This document shows positions 45,999 to 58,400 of a stretch of DNA of 64,000 nt, in pieces. This stretch comes from Salvator merianae (Eukaryota > Chordata > Lepidosauria > Squamata > Teiidae): assembly GCA_003586115.2 (NCBI GenBank), contig QVOM02000072.1, positions 1,268,361-1,332,360 on the forward strand. The letters are read 5' to 3'. The position numbers and the translations under genes are program-made. The notes under the pieces are model-generated. The model searched no databases, had not been told where the DNA came from, and was given only the letters and a program-made list of their open reading frames with translations. Positions within the stretch are counted from its first letter, which is position 1, and each line of letters begins with the position of its first letter.

Positions 45999-46259
45999 GC
46001 CGCGTTCTGACATGACATTTAATCAGTTTACAGGCTGTCTTCAGTTCCCGCTGGCCCGACATGATTTTGCTGTTCCGTAGTTTTTCTGGACTAAATTGGC
46101 AAAATCCGGACTAGTTTGTATTCGGATTTAATGAGTCCTCAAGCCGTTCCAGATCGCTAGCCCGCTTTACTTTGCGATGTGAGAACGGGGAAGGAGACTA
46201 TTTGGGGGCGTGCAGAGGGAGGGCTTCCTGTTTCGTGCTGTCCACAGTTGTCGGACTGT
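45999..46259 (+). mobile_element. Family H1, copy D, internally deleted (261 bp)
   Basis: The first approximately 240 bp follow copies A and C closely, then jump to the right-end sequence 'gttgtcggactgt'. Flanks CCTCCTGG / GGCCCTGG share the last 5 bases. It is a deletion derivative carrying both ends. Confidence 0.7.
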
Positions 46260-46787
46260 GGCCCTGGATTTTAATGCCGGGTCTATTCTGTGTAGCTAGA
46301 AAAGGGTTTTTTTGTTTTTGTTTTTAAAGAATATTGTTGAAGTTGTTCTACAACTGCTGTCTGTTTTCTACACATTAGTGTATCTAGTTTTTCATCCCAA
46401 CGTATCAGTTTTTCACTAATATGTCAGTTGCTAGATTTTGCAAAGCTCTCTCTTTCTTGTTAATCTTTCATTTATTTTTTAAAAACTCCAGGAAAGTAGG
46501 AACACAATTTCACCCAGCCATATAGATTGTTACTTCCTAATTGCATCCAAATAAACATTAAAGTTCCAAATGTTACAAAGAACTTATTCTGGCATTATTT
46601 ACTTATTCAGGTAAAATCATATTTATTAAATCAGCAAGTGAGAGTACGAAGAGAGAGGAGGGAGGGCTTGTTTTTACAAGATACGTAAAGTTTTAAGGAG
46701 AGGATCCCAGGTTTCTTGAAACAAATATTTTTTGTGCTTACTGATACCAGGGAATGTGATGCCAAAATGGAATATCTTCTTGCTTGT
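46260..46787. other. Non-genic stretch
   Basis: Nothing recognised. Confidence 0.35.
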
Positions 46788-46950
46788 TCTGGTTGACTCC
46801 TGGTTGACTGCACGAGCATCTAGTTCATGCACTTTTCTTGGCAAAGATACAGAAGTGGTTCACCATTCTTCTGTGGAGAGGCTAGGGATCAAACCGGCAA
46901 CCCTCTGCTTTCCAGGTAGTTTGCATTACCACTGAGCTACAGCCCCTCCC
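46788..46950 (-). mobile_element. tRNA-derived SINE
   Basis: On the minus strand the head 'gtagctcagtggtaatgcaa' is followed by 'ttgatccctagcctctc', 'tctttgccaagaaaa' and 'gtcaaccaggagtcaacc'. Same family as 29679. Box A is altered ('taatgc' instead of 'tagagc'). Confidence 0.75.
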
Positions 46951-49900
46951 TCTTCCTGCTACTATTGGCTTGTTGTGGATCTCAATTTTTTTTCACGTAA
47001 TGCCCCCTTTTGTTTTTCATGATATGCTCTTGTTACCCAGTTTTTGACTGACGTAAATTTGCACTCATAGTTACACTATTGTCTAGCCATATTTTATCTT
47101 ATTTTTGTAATAAAGATTTTGTTTATATGCTTTGTAATATATTTGTGTTATATTATTCATTATTAGCTTACTTGTAATTATTCCATATAATGTGTTTTCA
47201 ACAGAATTTTACAACAAAATTTTGTTTCATTTTTTTTTTTTCCTCTCATTGACTAATGCTTATCCAGGAGCACTAAAACATATACCCTATGCAGGCAGGC
47301 TTCCCAATTTGGGAATCAGTGATTTGACTATGCTAATGTCACAACTTTATAAGTCTGTGTGTATAAAATAAGTCAGTACATTTTCATCTTTGTTTCACCT
47401 AACATAACCTCATGTATCACCAGTGGAATGTGTACCACATTTTGGGGAAACACTGCCATAGACTTTTGAATTAAATATTCCAGATACAAAAAAAAAACCC
47501 CAATCTTTTTTTCTTTTTTTTTTAAATCAAACAGTCTCTCGGCTTCTTACTGAGACTAGCTAGCTCTCATATTTCTAATTTTAAAATTTCCAAATTCCCT
47601 ACATTCATGGATAAATGTGTACACAGTTCAAGAGTCTTGCTGTTTGTGCTAGCCAAGCTCCCAGGTTTCAATTCCCCCCCTACTTGGCATGCTTGCTTGT
47701 GATAAAATAATAGCCTTCGTGTTAGGAACCACAGGGAATTTTAAAAGGTTGTGATACAAGCATTAGGATGAGCACGCTCCTCATATTGGGAAAGCTCGCA
47801 GATCGTTAGAGCATCACAAGAGCTCCCATTTGGCAGAAAGCTCACTTAGCAGAGTACTTAGCGTAATGATTAATGTAACCCTGTTAGTGTGCCTTTCATG
47901 TTTGGATATCAAAGCTTTAAGGACCAGACCCAAATCCAAATCATATTTGCAGACAAGCCCCTTTGATTGCCATCTGCTTTTTGTCAGATTGCTAAATGGG
48001 AAAAACAGGAAAGATGGACAAAGGATTTCTGTTTGGCTTTTCAAGCAAGGGAGATTCTCACCTTAAAACTTTTGTACGTGGAAATACCCACCCGTGGTTG
48101 CAGTCGTTAATTTATTCTGTAAATGTTTATTTAAATATGTTCATGCTACCATTAAGCTCTAAGGTGGATCCATTAGGACATGAAATAAAAAAAAAGAATT
48201 GGTTGTTAGTGTACAAAGTACACTCATAGGTTCTGCATTCTAAGGAACACCATCTAATTGAAAGGACAACTCTCCAGCAGAATAAAAACCTATCTTTGAG
48301 ACGTTCTTCACTGAAAAGCCATCATTCAAACCAGTGCATGTGGAACAATGAGACCCTCTGGTTTGGACCATGGCCAGTCAGGTCCAGACCAGACCCCGTA
48401 CTGTCCCTAAAGCTTGCACGAGCTTTGAGACCAGCCTCCAAGGACTCCAAAGGGCTAAGAACTAAAGTTCCTAGCCTTGGAGCTCCTGGGAAACCCATTT
48501 TGGTGGCATGCTTTGGCACATTTGCACACCTCTGTGTTCTGGACTTTGATCTGGATCATACTCTGTCCTCTGTGGAAGGAATGTACCAGTAGTGGGTGAG
48601 GCCTCCCATATTCTGTATTAACATGGAGAAGGGAGGCCCATAGTCCCCTGTCTGATGCTGCGTAAGTGGCAGTGCAAAAGGGCCTTTGAATCTGCAGTAA
48701 CTGTTTGTGCAGCATGCACAATGCAATCTGTACAAAAATCTAGCCAGGCCACATCCTGTGAAAACAATTAATTGTGGACTGACGGATAAGAAAAACGTGC
48801 CTACTTTTATTGAAGTCATGTGAAACTATCAGTGGGACAATCAATTAGGGCTATAAAAAGTTCTAGGCATCTAAACTAGTAAGAATACGAGACAAACCAG
48901 TGCTTTAAAAGTTAAATATTTATGAACTATATAGAAGTTGCTCCTAGAAAAATTTCCAGCCATGCATCCAATGTAAGAAAGTCATAATAATCCAGGACAG
49001 GTAATGGATAGGTAACATTGGGGCAGAAATATTTGATATATTTACTTGCATTTTTATTATGTTTTATCCCTTCAGGTCTCAGGATAGGTTTCAGTTCATT
49101 ATTAAACGAATAAACAAATAAATAGGAAAACAGCAGCAGGCTCCAGTATATTGCAGCCTCTCCTTCCCACCCAACTCAAGATGGTTCTCAAACCCGCTGT
49201 GGATCACAGTTGAGAGGAGATACTACTGCTAGGAGACTGAAGATGACATCAGCTCACCAGATTCCTGTCTCCTCTACTTCCCTAGACAAGATGGTTTCAA
49301 CCTGTAGACCCCATGCTCTAGCTATGTTGGGGAGTTTAGTCACAGGTATCCACAACTAAGTTCTTCACAGGAACAAACCTTAGCAACCACATTGCTTCTG
49401 TATCTGTTTTATGAACTATCACTACTATTGGTATGGCAGATTGCAATTTGAAGCCATTCAGACATGTCAGGCATCCAGCTACATATCTGAAGCTACTTCC
49501 CATCCATCTGTTTGGATAATCATCAGGCCACTGCTTTTAAGAAATCACACCATCTGTTTCGCTTAATATGTGGATGTCTGCCACATTGCACTGATGCTGT
49601 AATGGTCCATTCAGAATTGCACCAAATTACAATTGCAGTATCCAAAATTACAGCCTCAATATTCTCATGATGGATTCGGCTTAGGGAATATCTTGTTTTG
49701 TTATAGTGTGGCATCCTAGAATATTGCTTCCTCACCTCTGACCCTAAATGCCTCTCCACTGCCTGATAGACATTTATGACACCTGAATCCATGCCAACAA
49801 GACCCTTGAGAAATTCTATCTTGGTTTGAAATACTTGTTATCTACCTCACTTTGCAGCAGTCCACATGCTAAGCTACTGCTGTGCAATTACTTGATGGAC

Positions 49901-51971
49901 ATATACACTACTTGCACCATATGACTCTTTGTATATGGCCAAGTCATATAGCCAGATCTGATCCAATTCTTTGAACATCAGTGGTTCCTAGAATACTCAC
50001 ATGGAGAATTAAACAGATTGATAAGACCATACATATATATGGAACAGTACAGCAAGGCCTCGTTTTAAGCAAATTTGGTTTGAAGAGTTTCGGTGCAATG
50101 CATACTTTGTTTCAGCATTAAGTGATCCTGTTTCACTTTAATGAGTTTTTCCCACCACCACGGAGAGGTCAGAGTGTGTAATGGAATGAACTGGTTTGGG
50201 AGGGTTTACTTTACCTGTTACTCCTATGGGACTTTTAGGTATAAAAGGTAGGTTTCATGAACTGCCAAAGGCAGAATGCAATTAGCTGAGGTGAAGTCAT
50301 GAGGAGAATGGTCAAGAAAGGAGTTCTGCAGGCTGATTGTTAGGACCCAAATTTGACAATCTTTATTCAACCACAAAAAGAAACAGCACTTTAAACTAGC
50401 AAAACTCTTTACAATAGCAATTAATGGACTTGAGTAGAGCAGCAGCAATATTACAGGCAAGAGTTCAGAAGCTTGTTAAGGTGTCAATCAAATTGTAGCA
50501 GGCAGTAAAAGTATCAAGCAAACAATAAGCAATAATTGGATTACACAGCTGGATGCACTTAATAGACTCTGTTGAGAGTTAACTTGTAACCAGGCCGCTA
50601 GAGTACTTTAAACTGAGCTGCAGAGACTTTTTCTTTAATGTCTTGTAGTGGAAGGCTAACAAGAGTTTTAAAAGTGATCTACAGCTGTTCCCATGCCCAT
50701 TCCCAAGTCCACATCCTCCAACTCGACCACATCTGTCTCCCATAAGCATTCTCTGACTCTATTTTGGATCCTGGTTTAATGCCTCTACCCCATCTCCCTA
50801 CATTCCTCCTGGCTCTAGCTAAATAACAAATGTAGGAGACAGGAGAAACAGTTCTCACCCTCAAAGGCTTCTCTTCTTTAAATCTTCACCTGGTAAAAAG
50901 TGCTTCAGTGGAGGGGAGGAAGCAGAAAGCAGCTATCAGCAGGTATCTCGTGATCTCAGCAGATGAAGAAGGATTGAGTGGATGATCTCACAGCAATCTT
51001 CAACCAAACAATGTTCAGGAATAAAGATGGATTTCAACATAGTGAGATGAGAACTAACCACAACCCTAAGAAGTGAGACTAAACTATTGGGTTTTATACC
51101 TTTCTGGGGCTATTTTGGAGGAGAAGAGGGAGGAATTTTGACAGAAGAGGAGAAGGTCAGGTGTCTTTGCTCACGGTACTACTATGCACACCACCACCCT
51201 ACAAAGGTATACATGACTCTAAAGCTGAAAGGATGTGATCCCAAGCAGAGGTCATGTATACTTGTTTACTATGAAGCAAGATGTTATGGTAACCAAGGTG
51301 TCAATTAATCAATCAACTGGTCAGTCACTGAGAATGGCACAGATCAGGCAAAAAGATAATACAGTTGTCACAGTTTGCTTCCAGGGATATGTACCAAGTG
51401 AGTTTGTATTTACATTCAGCCAAATTGTCCCTGAGTTAACCAAGAAGGCATATCAGTACGGTCAGCTAGGCAAAGATTTGACCTGAAGTAAGCTTGCGTA
51501 TTGCTGTAAAAATGCCTTGAAGTGATTCATCTTGTGGTTACAGTCTTCTATAGCAAATTATCTACAAAACAGCAGGAGAGGAAGCTTCATAGCTCAGATT
51601 CAAAAATATGCCTTTTTGCTGTTGGATACAAAATGGCTTTTTAGGTCCAGACCATAGGATTTTATGGTCCCTGTACCTATACAGCTTTACAGGGCATGGT
51701 CTACAAGATTTGTGTATGCTTCCTGTTAGACACACCTTAGTGTAATGTCTGTAACAACTGGATGGTTTCACTTTAATGTGGTTTCATTTTAAGTGATGAC
51801 TTGTTGGAACAGAACCCTCACGTTAATAAGGGCCCTACTGTATTTGCCCTGCAAAATAAGACTATCATTTTTTTACTGACAGCTCCCAGCTAAAGTTTTG
51901 CCAACACAATATAAATGTTCTATGGATTATTCTGAAATTATCCTTGCCTCTTATCCAGTTATTCTTGAACT
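46951..51971. other. Non-genic stretch with a few repeats
   Basis: No gene recognised in 5 kb. A hairpin-bearing repeat lies at about 48311-48560, with stem TCTGGTTTGGACC / GGTCCAGACCAGA (48357-48369, 48381-48393, one mismatch). A LINE-type tail is seen near 49040-49120. Open frames are short and unconserved. Confidence 0.4.
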
Positions 51972-52080
51972 GTGATCCTCCAGATGTTTCTGAACAACTC
52001 CCAGCATTCCAGTGGGACTGGCACAGAATGTTGAGAACAGAATGCTGGGAGTTGTTGTTCCGGCATATCTGGAGGACCAC
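51972..52080. mobile_element. Foldback MITE
   Basis: The left arm 'gtgatcctccagatgtttct' + 'gaacaactcccagcattcc' pairs with the right arm 'gaatgctgggagttgttgtt' + 'ccggcatatctggaggacca'. The stem is about 38 bp with a few mismatches, and the inverted repeat extends weakly outward. The 'actcccagcat' core is common in amniote hairpin repeats. Confidence 0.7.
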
Positions 52081-52642
52081 CGTTTGAAAATCAGTGGTCC
52101 CACAGACTAACACAAGGAGAAATGTCCATACTTGCTTAGAGATAGCTTCTCTCCTTCAATTCTGTGCCCCTACTGTCTGATTCTTATAAGCTATCAGGAT
52201 ACACTATTTGCATACTTACCACAAAGGTGTTTTTCTTCAGAATCAACCCAGGTTCATATTCATACTATTTTTTTGCCACAGTAATTAAAGAAATAAGGCA
52301 TTAAGTCTTAGATGAAACTTGGTAGAGAGCGACACTGCATTCCCAAACAACAGGTTTTGGATCACAGTAGGTTTCTGTAGCATGTAATTTTGCAGTGGTT
52401 GTTTCAAAATCTGGTAGTTTTCAAGAAGAACAATCATGAAAGCAGCAGTTGATGGAACCGCAACAGAAATCTTACAAACAGTGGATGAATAAGTGCTACC
52501 TAGGATTAACCAGCAAGTCTGGAAAGCCACAGTAACCAATGGAAATTGTCAGTATACGTATAGATACCCAAGAAAGGGAATCTGACTGATAGAACAGTAA
52601 TTGGAACAGTCCCTTATCTTGCATGCTAGAGTTATGTTAAAG

Positions 52643-52737
52643 CAGCAGGGGCCTGTGACATTAAGGGCAGGTGTTCGTGCCTCGTGCAAAGCGCGCCATG
52701 GCTGTTCACAGGGCCTTAAAGTCACAGGCCATTGCTG
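52643..52737. mobile_element. hAT-like MITE, 95 bp, perfect 8-bp TSD
   Basis: CAGCAGGGGCCTGTGA at the left and TCACAGGCCATTGCTG at the right are inverted repeats. TGTTAAAG flanks both sides exactly (52635-52642, 52738-52745). The interior 'gtgcaaagcgcgccatggct' matches the 207-bp element at 2778 ('gcgcaaagcatgccatggcc'). It is a shortened family member. Confidence 0.9.
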
Positions 52738-52745
52738 TGTTAAAG

Positions 52746-53281
52746 ATAATTCAAAACAGATTGTGGGGAACTAGAGATATTATTTCTGATGTAAGATGGA
52801 TTCTGGAAAAAGCAGAGGAATTTCAGAAGGAAGTACATATGTGTTTTGGCAATTACAGGAAAACTTTTGTCTGTATTGATCATGTTAAACTGTGGAAAGT
52901 TTTAAGGAAGATGGGCATCCCAGAATACCCGATTGTACTAATTCAGAGGATCCTTTATACTGGCCAAGAAGTAACAGTCAGAACAGAGCATGGAGAGACA
53001 GATTGGTTTGCAACTGGTAAGAATGTAAGACAAAGGTATATACTGTCTCCATATCTGTTTAACATGTATGCAAAATATATAATGCAAAAAACTGGCCTTG
53101 AAGAAAAGGTGTGTGGCTTTAAGACAGATAGGAGAAACATTAACAACCACAGATACATAGATGACACCACTCTGCTAGCAGAAAAGGGAGATTTAAAGGC
53201 CTTACTGGCCAGAGCCAAGGAAGAGAGTGAGAAGATTAGTTTAAGCCTAAATCTTAGGACCAATTATCAATTTTCAACCAT
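52746..53281 (+). pseudogene. Bov-B reverse transcriptase remnant
   Basis: One frame stays open for most of the RT core: 'DVRWILEKAEEFQKE', 'VKLWKVLRKMGIPEYP', 'YILSPYLFNMYAKYIM', 'INNHRYIDDTTLLAEKGDLK'. These match the order of the Bov-B RT. The metal-binding Asp of the first catalytic motif is Asn ('CFGNYRKTF', where CFIDYAKAF is usual) and YADD is YIDD. The segment between 'IIQNRL' and 'WGTRD' is shortened. It is inactive although still open. Confidence 0.8.
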
Positions 53282-54309
53282 AGGGTAAAGCTCTGGAAAC
53301 GGTTGATGACTTTTGTCTCCTGGGATCCATGATTAATCAGAAGCTAGCACTCAGGAAGTTGACACTGGAAAGAGCAACAATGAAAGGTTTAGAAAAGATT
53401 TTTTAAGTGCTATGATTCTCACTGAACACAAAGATTAGGATGGTTAACGTAATGGATTTTAGTGCTGTATTGGATGGATGCAAAAGTTGGACCATGACAA
53501 AACGTGTAGACTCCTTACAACTTTGGTGCTAGAGAAGCTTCCTTCAGGATACCATGGACCAAAAGGATTCTAGACCAAATAAAACCTAAATATTCATTTG
53601 AAGCACAAATGGCAAGGCTTAAAGTATCTGCTATGCTTTGCAATTAGAAGAACTATATCTTCCAGGCAATAAAACTTGGGCAGGCTATAGCAATGGTCAG
53701 ACTTTCAGTGATACAGTAGGGAAGAAGGTGGCAGGTAACATGATCCAAAGTGTTTATCCAAGTCCATTCTGAATCAGGTTAGGAATGCAGCATGAAAAGA
53801 AAGGAACATGGAAACTCCAGTTGCTTGCAAAAATTCCAAGCAGCAATGGACAACTGAGGCCCAATAAAATAGTTTCTCTGCAGGGCTGGCCTCATGCCAA
53901 CTACGCCTCCACTATTTCTTGTTTGTAGCCCTCTGTTCCAGAACATGCTACCTCTGTATTTCAGCAGCTGGGATAGTTTCTACCATCTCATCATCATAGT
54001 ATTTCAGAATTACTGGCTAGGGGCCAGCTTTTTCTTCAGCTACCTAGATAGTTCTGCTGAGAGTCATGGGCAAGATCTCTTCCTCAGTCTCCTAGCTGTC
54101 CAAGACACTGTCATACTTTGAGCACATAATGAGAAGACCAAACTCCCTGGAAAACATGGTGCTGCTTGGGAAAATAAAAGGGATTAGAAGAACAGGATGG
54201 CCAGCTAGTAGGTGAATAGACTCAATTATGACAGCAATGAAAACCTGCCTGGCAGACCTAAGCAAGATTGTAGAAAACTGGTCATTCCGGAGGAAGTCAA
54301 GCCAAATCA

Positions 54310-54467
54310 GTAAAGTAATAAGATGCTTTCTTTCAGCATTATCTAACTCAGAAAATCCACCTTTGGGTTAGGTAACATGGAAAGAAAATGATTAAGCACT
54401 TTGCTGATGTGTTCTTTCAATCCAAAGGTTGACTGAAGTTGGATTAAAACTTAAGTGTGACTGGGCT
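54310..54467. mobile_element. Partial foldback MITE inside Bov-B tail
   Basis: The stretch 'aaaatccacctttgggttag' and 'tgctgatgtgttctttcaa', ending 'ggattaaaacttaagtgtga', matches the element at 32891-33109. It is inserted between two Bov-B tail segments. One end is missing. Confidence 0.55.
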
Positions 54468-55063
54468 CCAAGAGTCAGCTATGACTAGATGGCATCAGGA
54501 AATCTGAAATACATGCTTAATAGAGTTGTGACTATTACATCACACCCATCGGGGAAGTAGTGGGCAGCCTGGATATCCAAGCAGTGGGGGAAATTTTGCA
54601 TCCCCAAATTTGCGCCAGGAAATATTATTAAAAGCCTCTTTAATTCATTTAATATTAAACAACGTTGCGGATTCCTGGAAAACGGAATAACACGGCGCTG
54701 CAGGAGTTTAACCCCAAACCCGCTCCTAATTCGTATCTGTTGAAATAATAATACTTAAGCACACAGCCCAGGACCCCAACCCACACTACCGAAAGCTGCA
54801 GCACCCACAATCCACTTCCCCCGCCTAATAAGTGTGTGTGACGATGGCGTGCGACGGCGCAGGGGGAAGAGAAGAAAAAATAAACGGCACTGCGCATGCT
54901 CAACGCTTCTGGAGCACATCATCACGCCTCCCTGTCGCGCGGCCCCGCCCCTCAACCTTGTCCGACTCCTACGTGGGGTCACAGGACAGCGAGAGCCTGA
55001 GCGTCTTCCTCCTCTCTCTGGAAGTGGTAGTGGGGGCTCTCCCAGAGGTCTTCTGCTGTAGGT

Positions 55064-55079
55064 GCGCGCGCGCGCGCGC
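55064..55079 (+). repeat. (GC)n run in 5' UTR
   Basis: An alternating GC dinucleotide tract of 8 units with CA at its end, about 110 bp upstream of the PTDSS2 start. Such tracts can adopt left-handed DNA under supercoiling. Confidence 0.85.
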
Positions 55080-55188
55080 ACGCATTCTGTTCTATCTCTC
55101 ATGGGGCTCGTGCTGTGTGCGCGCGGCGTCGCTTGAGCCTCTCGCTCTCTTTCCACCCTCCCCTCCTCCCCCCACCCCTATTTTCGTG

Positions 55189-55463
55189 ATGAGGCGCAGC
55201 AGCGAGCAGAGAAGCCACGGAGGGGGCTCCGGGAAAGCCGCGCTGGAAGAGGAGGCGGAGGAGGAGCGGCGGCGGCCGGCGCCGCTGTCCTCCCAGCTCC
55301 AGCCCAACGGCGCTCCTCTCCTTGTCCTCGAGGGCTCTCCTGGGCGGCGGGCAGAGGTGCCGCGGGTCGCGGGAGCCGCCGCCGCCGCCGCCAACACGGG
55401 TCCTGGCAACCGGCGCAGCACCGAGTCCGAGGTGTACGACGACGGGACCAACACGTTCTTCTG
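55189..55463 (+). CDS. PTDSS2: PTDSS2 exon 1: phosphatidylserine synthase 2, N-terminus
   Basis: Phosphatidylserine synthase 2 exchanges the ethanolamine of phosphatidylethanolamine for serine, in the endoplasmic reticulum and its mitochondria-associated membranes. This exon encodes residues 1-91 and two bases of codon 92. It starts 'MRRSSEQRSHGGG', is low-complexity (a Glu-rich stretch, then an eight-residue Ala run near 68), and ends with 'RRSTESEVYDDGTNTFFW'. That end is, from memory, identical to the end of the mammalian exon 1 segment just before the first membrane region. The donor CTG|GTGAGA follows, so the intron splits the Trp codon (phase 2). Start choice: the mammalian protein begins MRRG and this ATG begins MRRS. 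The variable cytosolic N-terminal region is somewhat longer than in mammals. The frame stays open upstream (see findings). Confidence 0.93.
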
Positions 55464-58400
55464 GTGAGAGAAGCGAGAGGGAAGGGATGCCCTCTCCCCT
55501 GCCCTTTAACCCTCTCTTCAGCCCCGCTTCACTCCTCTCCTCGAGTAGGCTGATAGCCATTGCCTAGAGGCTGCAAACGCCCTAGAGTTCCAAGCTGGCA
55601 GCAGAGATTGGACGGGGAGGCTGGTCTTCAAAGGATGGAGACGAGGCGCGAGCTTTTAAAGAGATACTCAAAATCCGTTTGTATGGTTTTGGTGGCCCCT
55701 CTGCCCCGCCCCGCCCCCGGCTGGAAGCTTCGCAGAAGTCATGTCCAAACTAGCCTGCTTTTCTAAACACGCCACGGTCCCTTTTCACGTGACGGATAAT
55801 TGCCCGCGTCGCTTGGGGCAGTGCCATCCCCAGCAAGCGCCTCCGGCGATGTAATTGAGGTTGCGCTCGTCAGCACAGTTGCTAGAGAGCCAAGACCGTC
55901 GAAATGTCTTGGACGGACACCACTGTGTGCTTATTTCTTCGTCACAACGAGTTTTCGCAGCTGAGAAATGATAGTCCTTATATACTCTCTCGCCCGTTCA
56001 CCTTAGAGTTAAGGAAAGGCTTTTCCTGTCTCACCCGCTTTGATGTTTTTGTTGTTTGAAAGTAGGGTACTGTGTAGGCTGAACACACTGAGTTTCCAGA
56101 ATAAAGAAGAATAACTTTGATTTTCTGCAGCAGAAAACAGGCTAAAACTGAATTTCCAAGCACTATTGAAAATAGATCCAATTTAATTTAGTCTGAGTTA
56201 ATTTCTGAGTTACGCTTATGTTGTGGAACAGGCTTTCCTAGGCAACTGCCTGTAAGTGGGTTGAAAGCAAAATCACAGCCTTTCCTCTCGTTTTTTTCAG
56301 AACTGGATTCAGGAGAATAGCGGCCTTAGTGGTCTGCAATAAAGTGTGTGAGCACTTTTGCAGGTGTCCTTCCTTAATTGGTTTGGTAGTACTAGTTTTG
56401 CTCTCATTTGGGTTACTGATTTCCTGGATAAATTGCTGTAGTCTAGAGCCCACTCAGGAAAACCATGCCACCCTTTTCTAGCTGAAAAGGTTTAGGAAGG
56501 AATAGAGGCAAAAATATTTGCAGATGAGTACATGACTTATCATTTTTAGTAAAAAGGATTAGCAGAACTGGACACTTTCAAGAATTGTGCTTAGGCCGTA
56601 TCAGTTTTATTTTAACAAAATGAACATAAGGTTGTTGAGGTTTTTTGTTATATTCTCACATATAGCTGGTTTGCATAAAATAAGTTGTCCTAATGTACTG
56701 TTAAAAACAAAACAATGGCTACAGATTTCTCAAAATACTGCAGTAGAACCAAAGATGCAGCTCCATGCTCCATTGTTAATATTTTATTTTAGTTATATTT
56801 TTAGAGACTATCCTAAGGAGAGGTCTGTTGGCGGGCCAGGAGGGAGAAGATAGAAGTATATGGATCATCATTGCAAGCATTCCCTCCCCATTTGCTAGCA
56901 GCATTGTAGCAGGCAGTTCCACTGACCCGCATCTCCCACCAGCAGCCATAGTGGTATTGACTGAAATAAGACATGCCCAGATGGAGTTGAATCACCTGGG
57001 GCGGATGCTGTGCCTGCTGCTAAACCTACTGGGGCTGATTGGAGCTGGCAGCGCCACTGGCAAAATTGTACCAGCTCGAAAGCAAGTCCAAATGATTGAA
57101 AGCGATTTTTAAATTCATTTTGCAGTGTCTGAACAAGGTAGCAGGGAGGTAATGCTGACAGATTTTGTAAGTTAATCATTGCACAACAGTTACCTTTTTA
57201 TAGTATTCCTGGAATGGCTAAAATCGTTCTCATATATCCTAACACTGCTTGTGAGAAGTCAGTTCTTTCTTTCTTAACTAAAATCAAAACAGGATATTTT
57301 AAAGCAAAGTTGGAGAGCTCAGCTATGCTTCCTTTGCAGTTGTTGCTGCGAATATGAAATATAAAGGAGAAGATTGCTGTCTTGGACTCTTTAGAAGAAA
57401 GGAAGGATATAAATGCAATAAATAACTGAAAACATAGCAATTTAAATAAGCATCATTTGCAGAAAGTGGAGTAAAATGGTTAAGATATGAACATGTGCAT
57501 AAATCTTACGTGTTTCAAAGACAGCAGAGGGCATAGTTTTTCTGGCTCTGCGAGAGGCTTGGTAAATGGGAAAAGGGCTTGGACTGAAGTTAATTTGACC
57601 TAGCGTGGCTTTTAGTCTGTTCTGGCACTAATGGAAATGTGGGTGTTGTGATCTTGCCAAATTCACTGACATACAGTGACAGTTTTGAAAGCTTAGAACA
57701 CTGCTAGACATAATGCGGAGGATATTGCATCCTAACACAGTTATCTAGGACCTTACAGGCTCCAGTATCAGTAGCTCAGCTGTTTAGTAAGCGTAATCAT
57801 GTTTTCAGAGTTTAGGAGAATTCACTGGAAACCTGCGTGTTGGCAGACAGAGTGATCAAATAACTGGACTTTGCTGAGATTTTGTCATACAGTATTTCTG
57901 ATCTTTAAATGGAGAATGGGTAAAACTGCTACTTAACATTTTTAGTACTAGTTCATATCTTATACATCCAAATGCTGAACTTTTTTTTTTTTTAACCAAC
58001 ATCAGTAATGATTACTGTTCTTGGACAATCATGTAGAGTATTGAACAGCCTTCAGATGCTTTATGTTGATTAAGGTCTTTAGCAGTCTGTTCATTGTTAG
58101 ATTCTGCTATTTTGGCTTTCTCTTCCTGCGCTATAAATACTATCTAAAATGAGTTTTTAATTGTTATTCTGACACTCATGTTATTGTTTTGTAAATGTCC
58201 TTAAATTAAGAATTCAGTCAGAATGTTAATATATTCAGACAGAACTCAGATCAATTTTTTCACATATCTCTTGGTAGTTAGTGATCCCTTTCTCACCATA
58301 TTGTATGCACAGATTCAAAGATTTTAATACTAATGTTGAATGACAGTTCATGAGGGGGATTTATCATTGAACTTAACCCTTAAGTGCCTTTAATATTGTT

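Larger units (their letters stand above)
52600..54490 (+). mobile_element. Bov-B (RTE) LINE copy, interrupted
   Basis: Successive landmarks run from 'HARVMLK' (52624-52642, just before the MITE) through the RT core (52746-53281). After frameshifts comes a region near 53440-53640 matching 'DFSAVLDGCKSWTMTK' (pattern ....YGCESWT), then a C-terminal 'GIRRTGWPASR' piece near 54180-54220, and a decayed tail near 54470-54490. It is interrupted by a 95-bp MITE (52643-52737), by unassigned sequence at about 53650-54110 and by a second MITE piece (54310-54467). Confidence 0.8.
54830..55560 (+). promoter_or_regulatory. PTDSS2: CpG island promoter of PTDSS2
   Basis: Dense CpG and high GC begin sharply near 54830 and fade after the first exon. 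No TATA box is evident. An alternating GC run (55064-55079) lies in the presumed 5' UTR. The transcription start cannot be placed exactly; it is likely between about 54850 and 55120. Confidence 0.75.

Noticed and set aside
55092..55560. Long minus-strand frames opposite PTDSS2 exon 1
   Set aside because: They are shadows in a GC-rich, stop-poor region; the plus-strand frame has the conserved PTDSS2 end and a donor.
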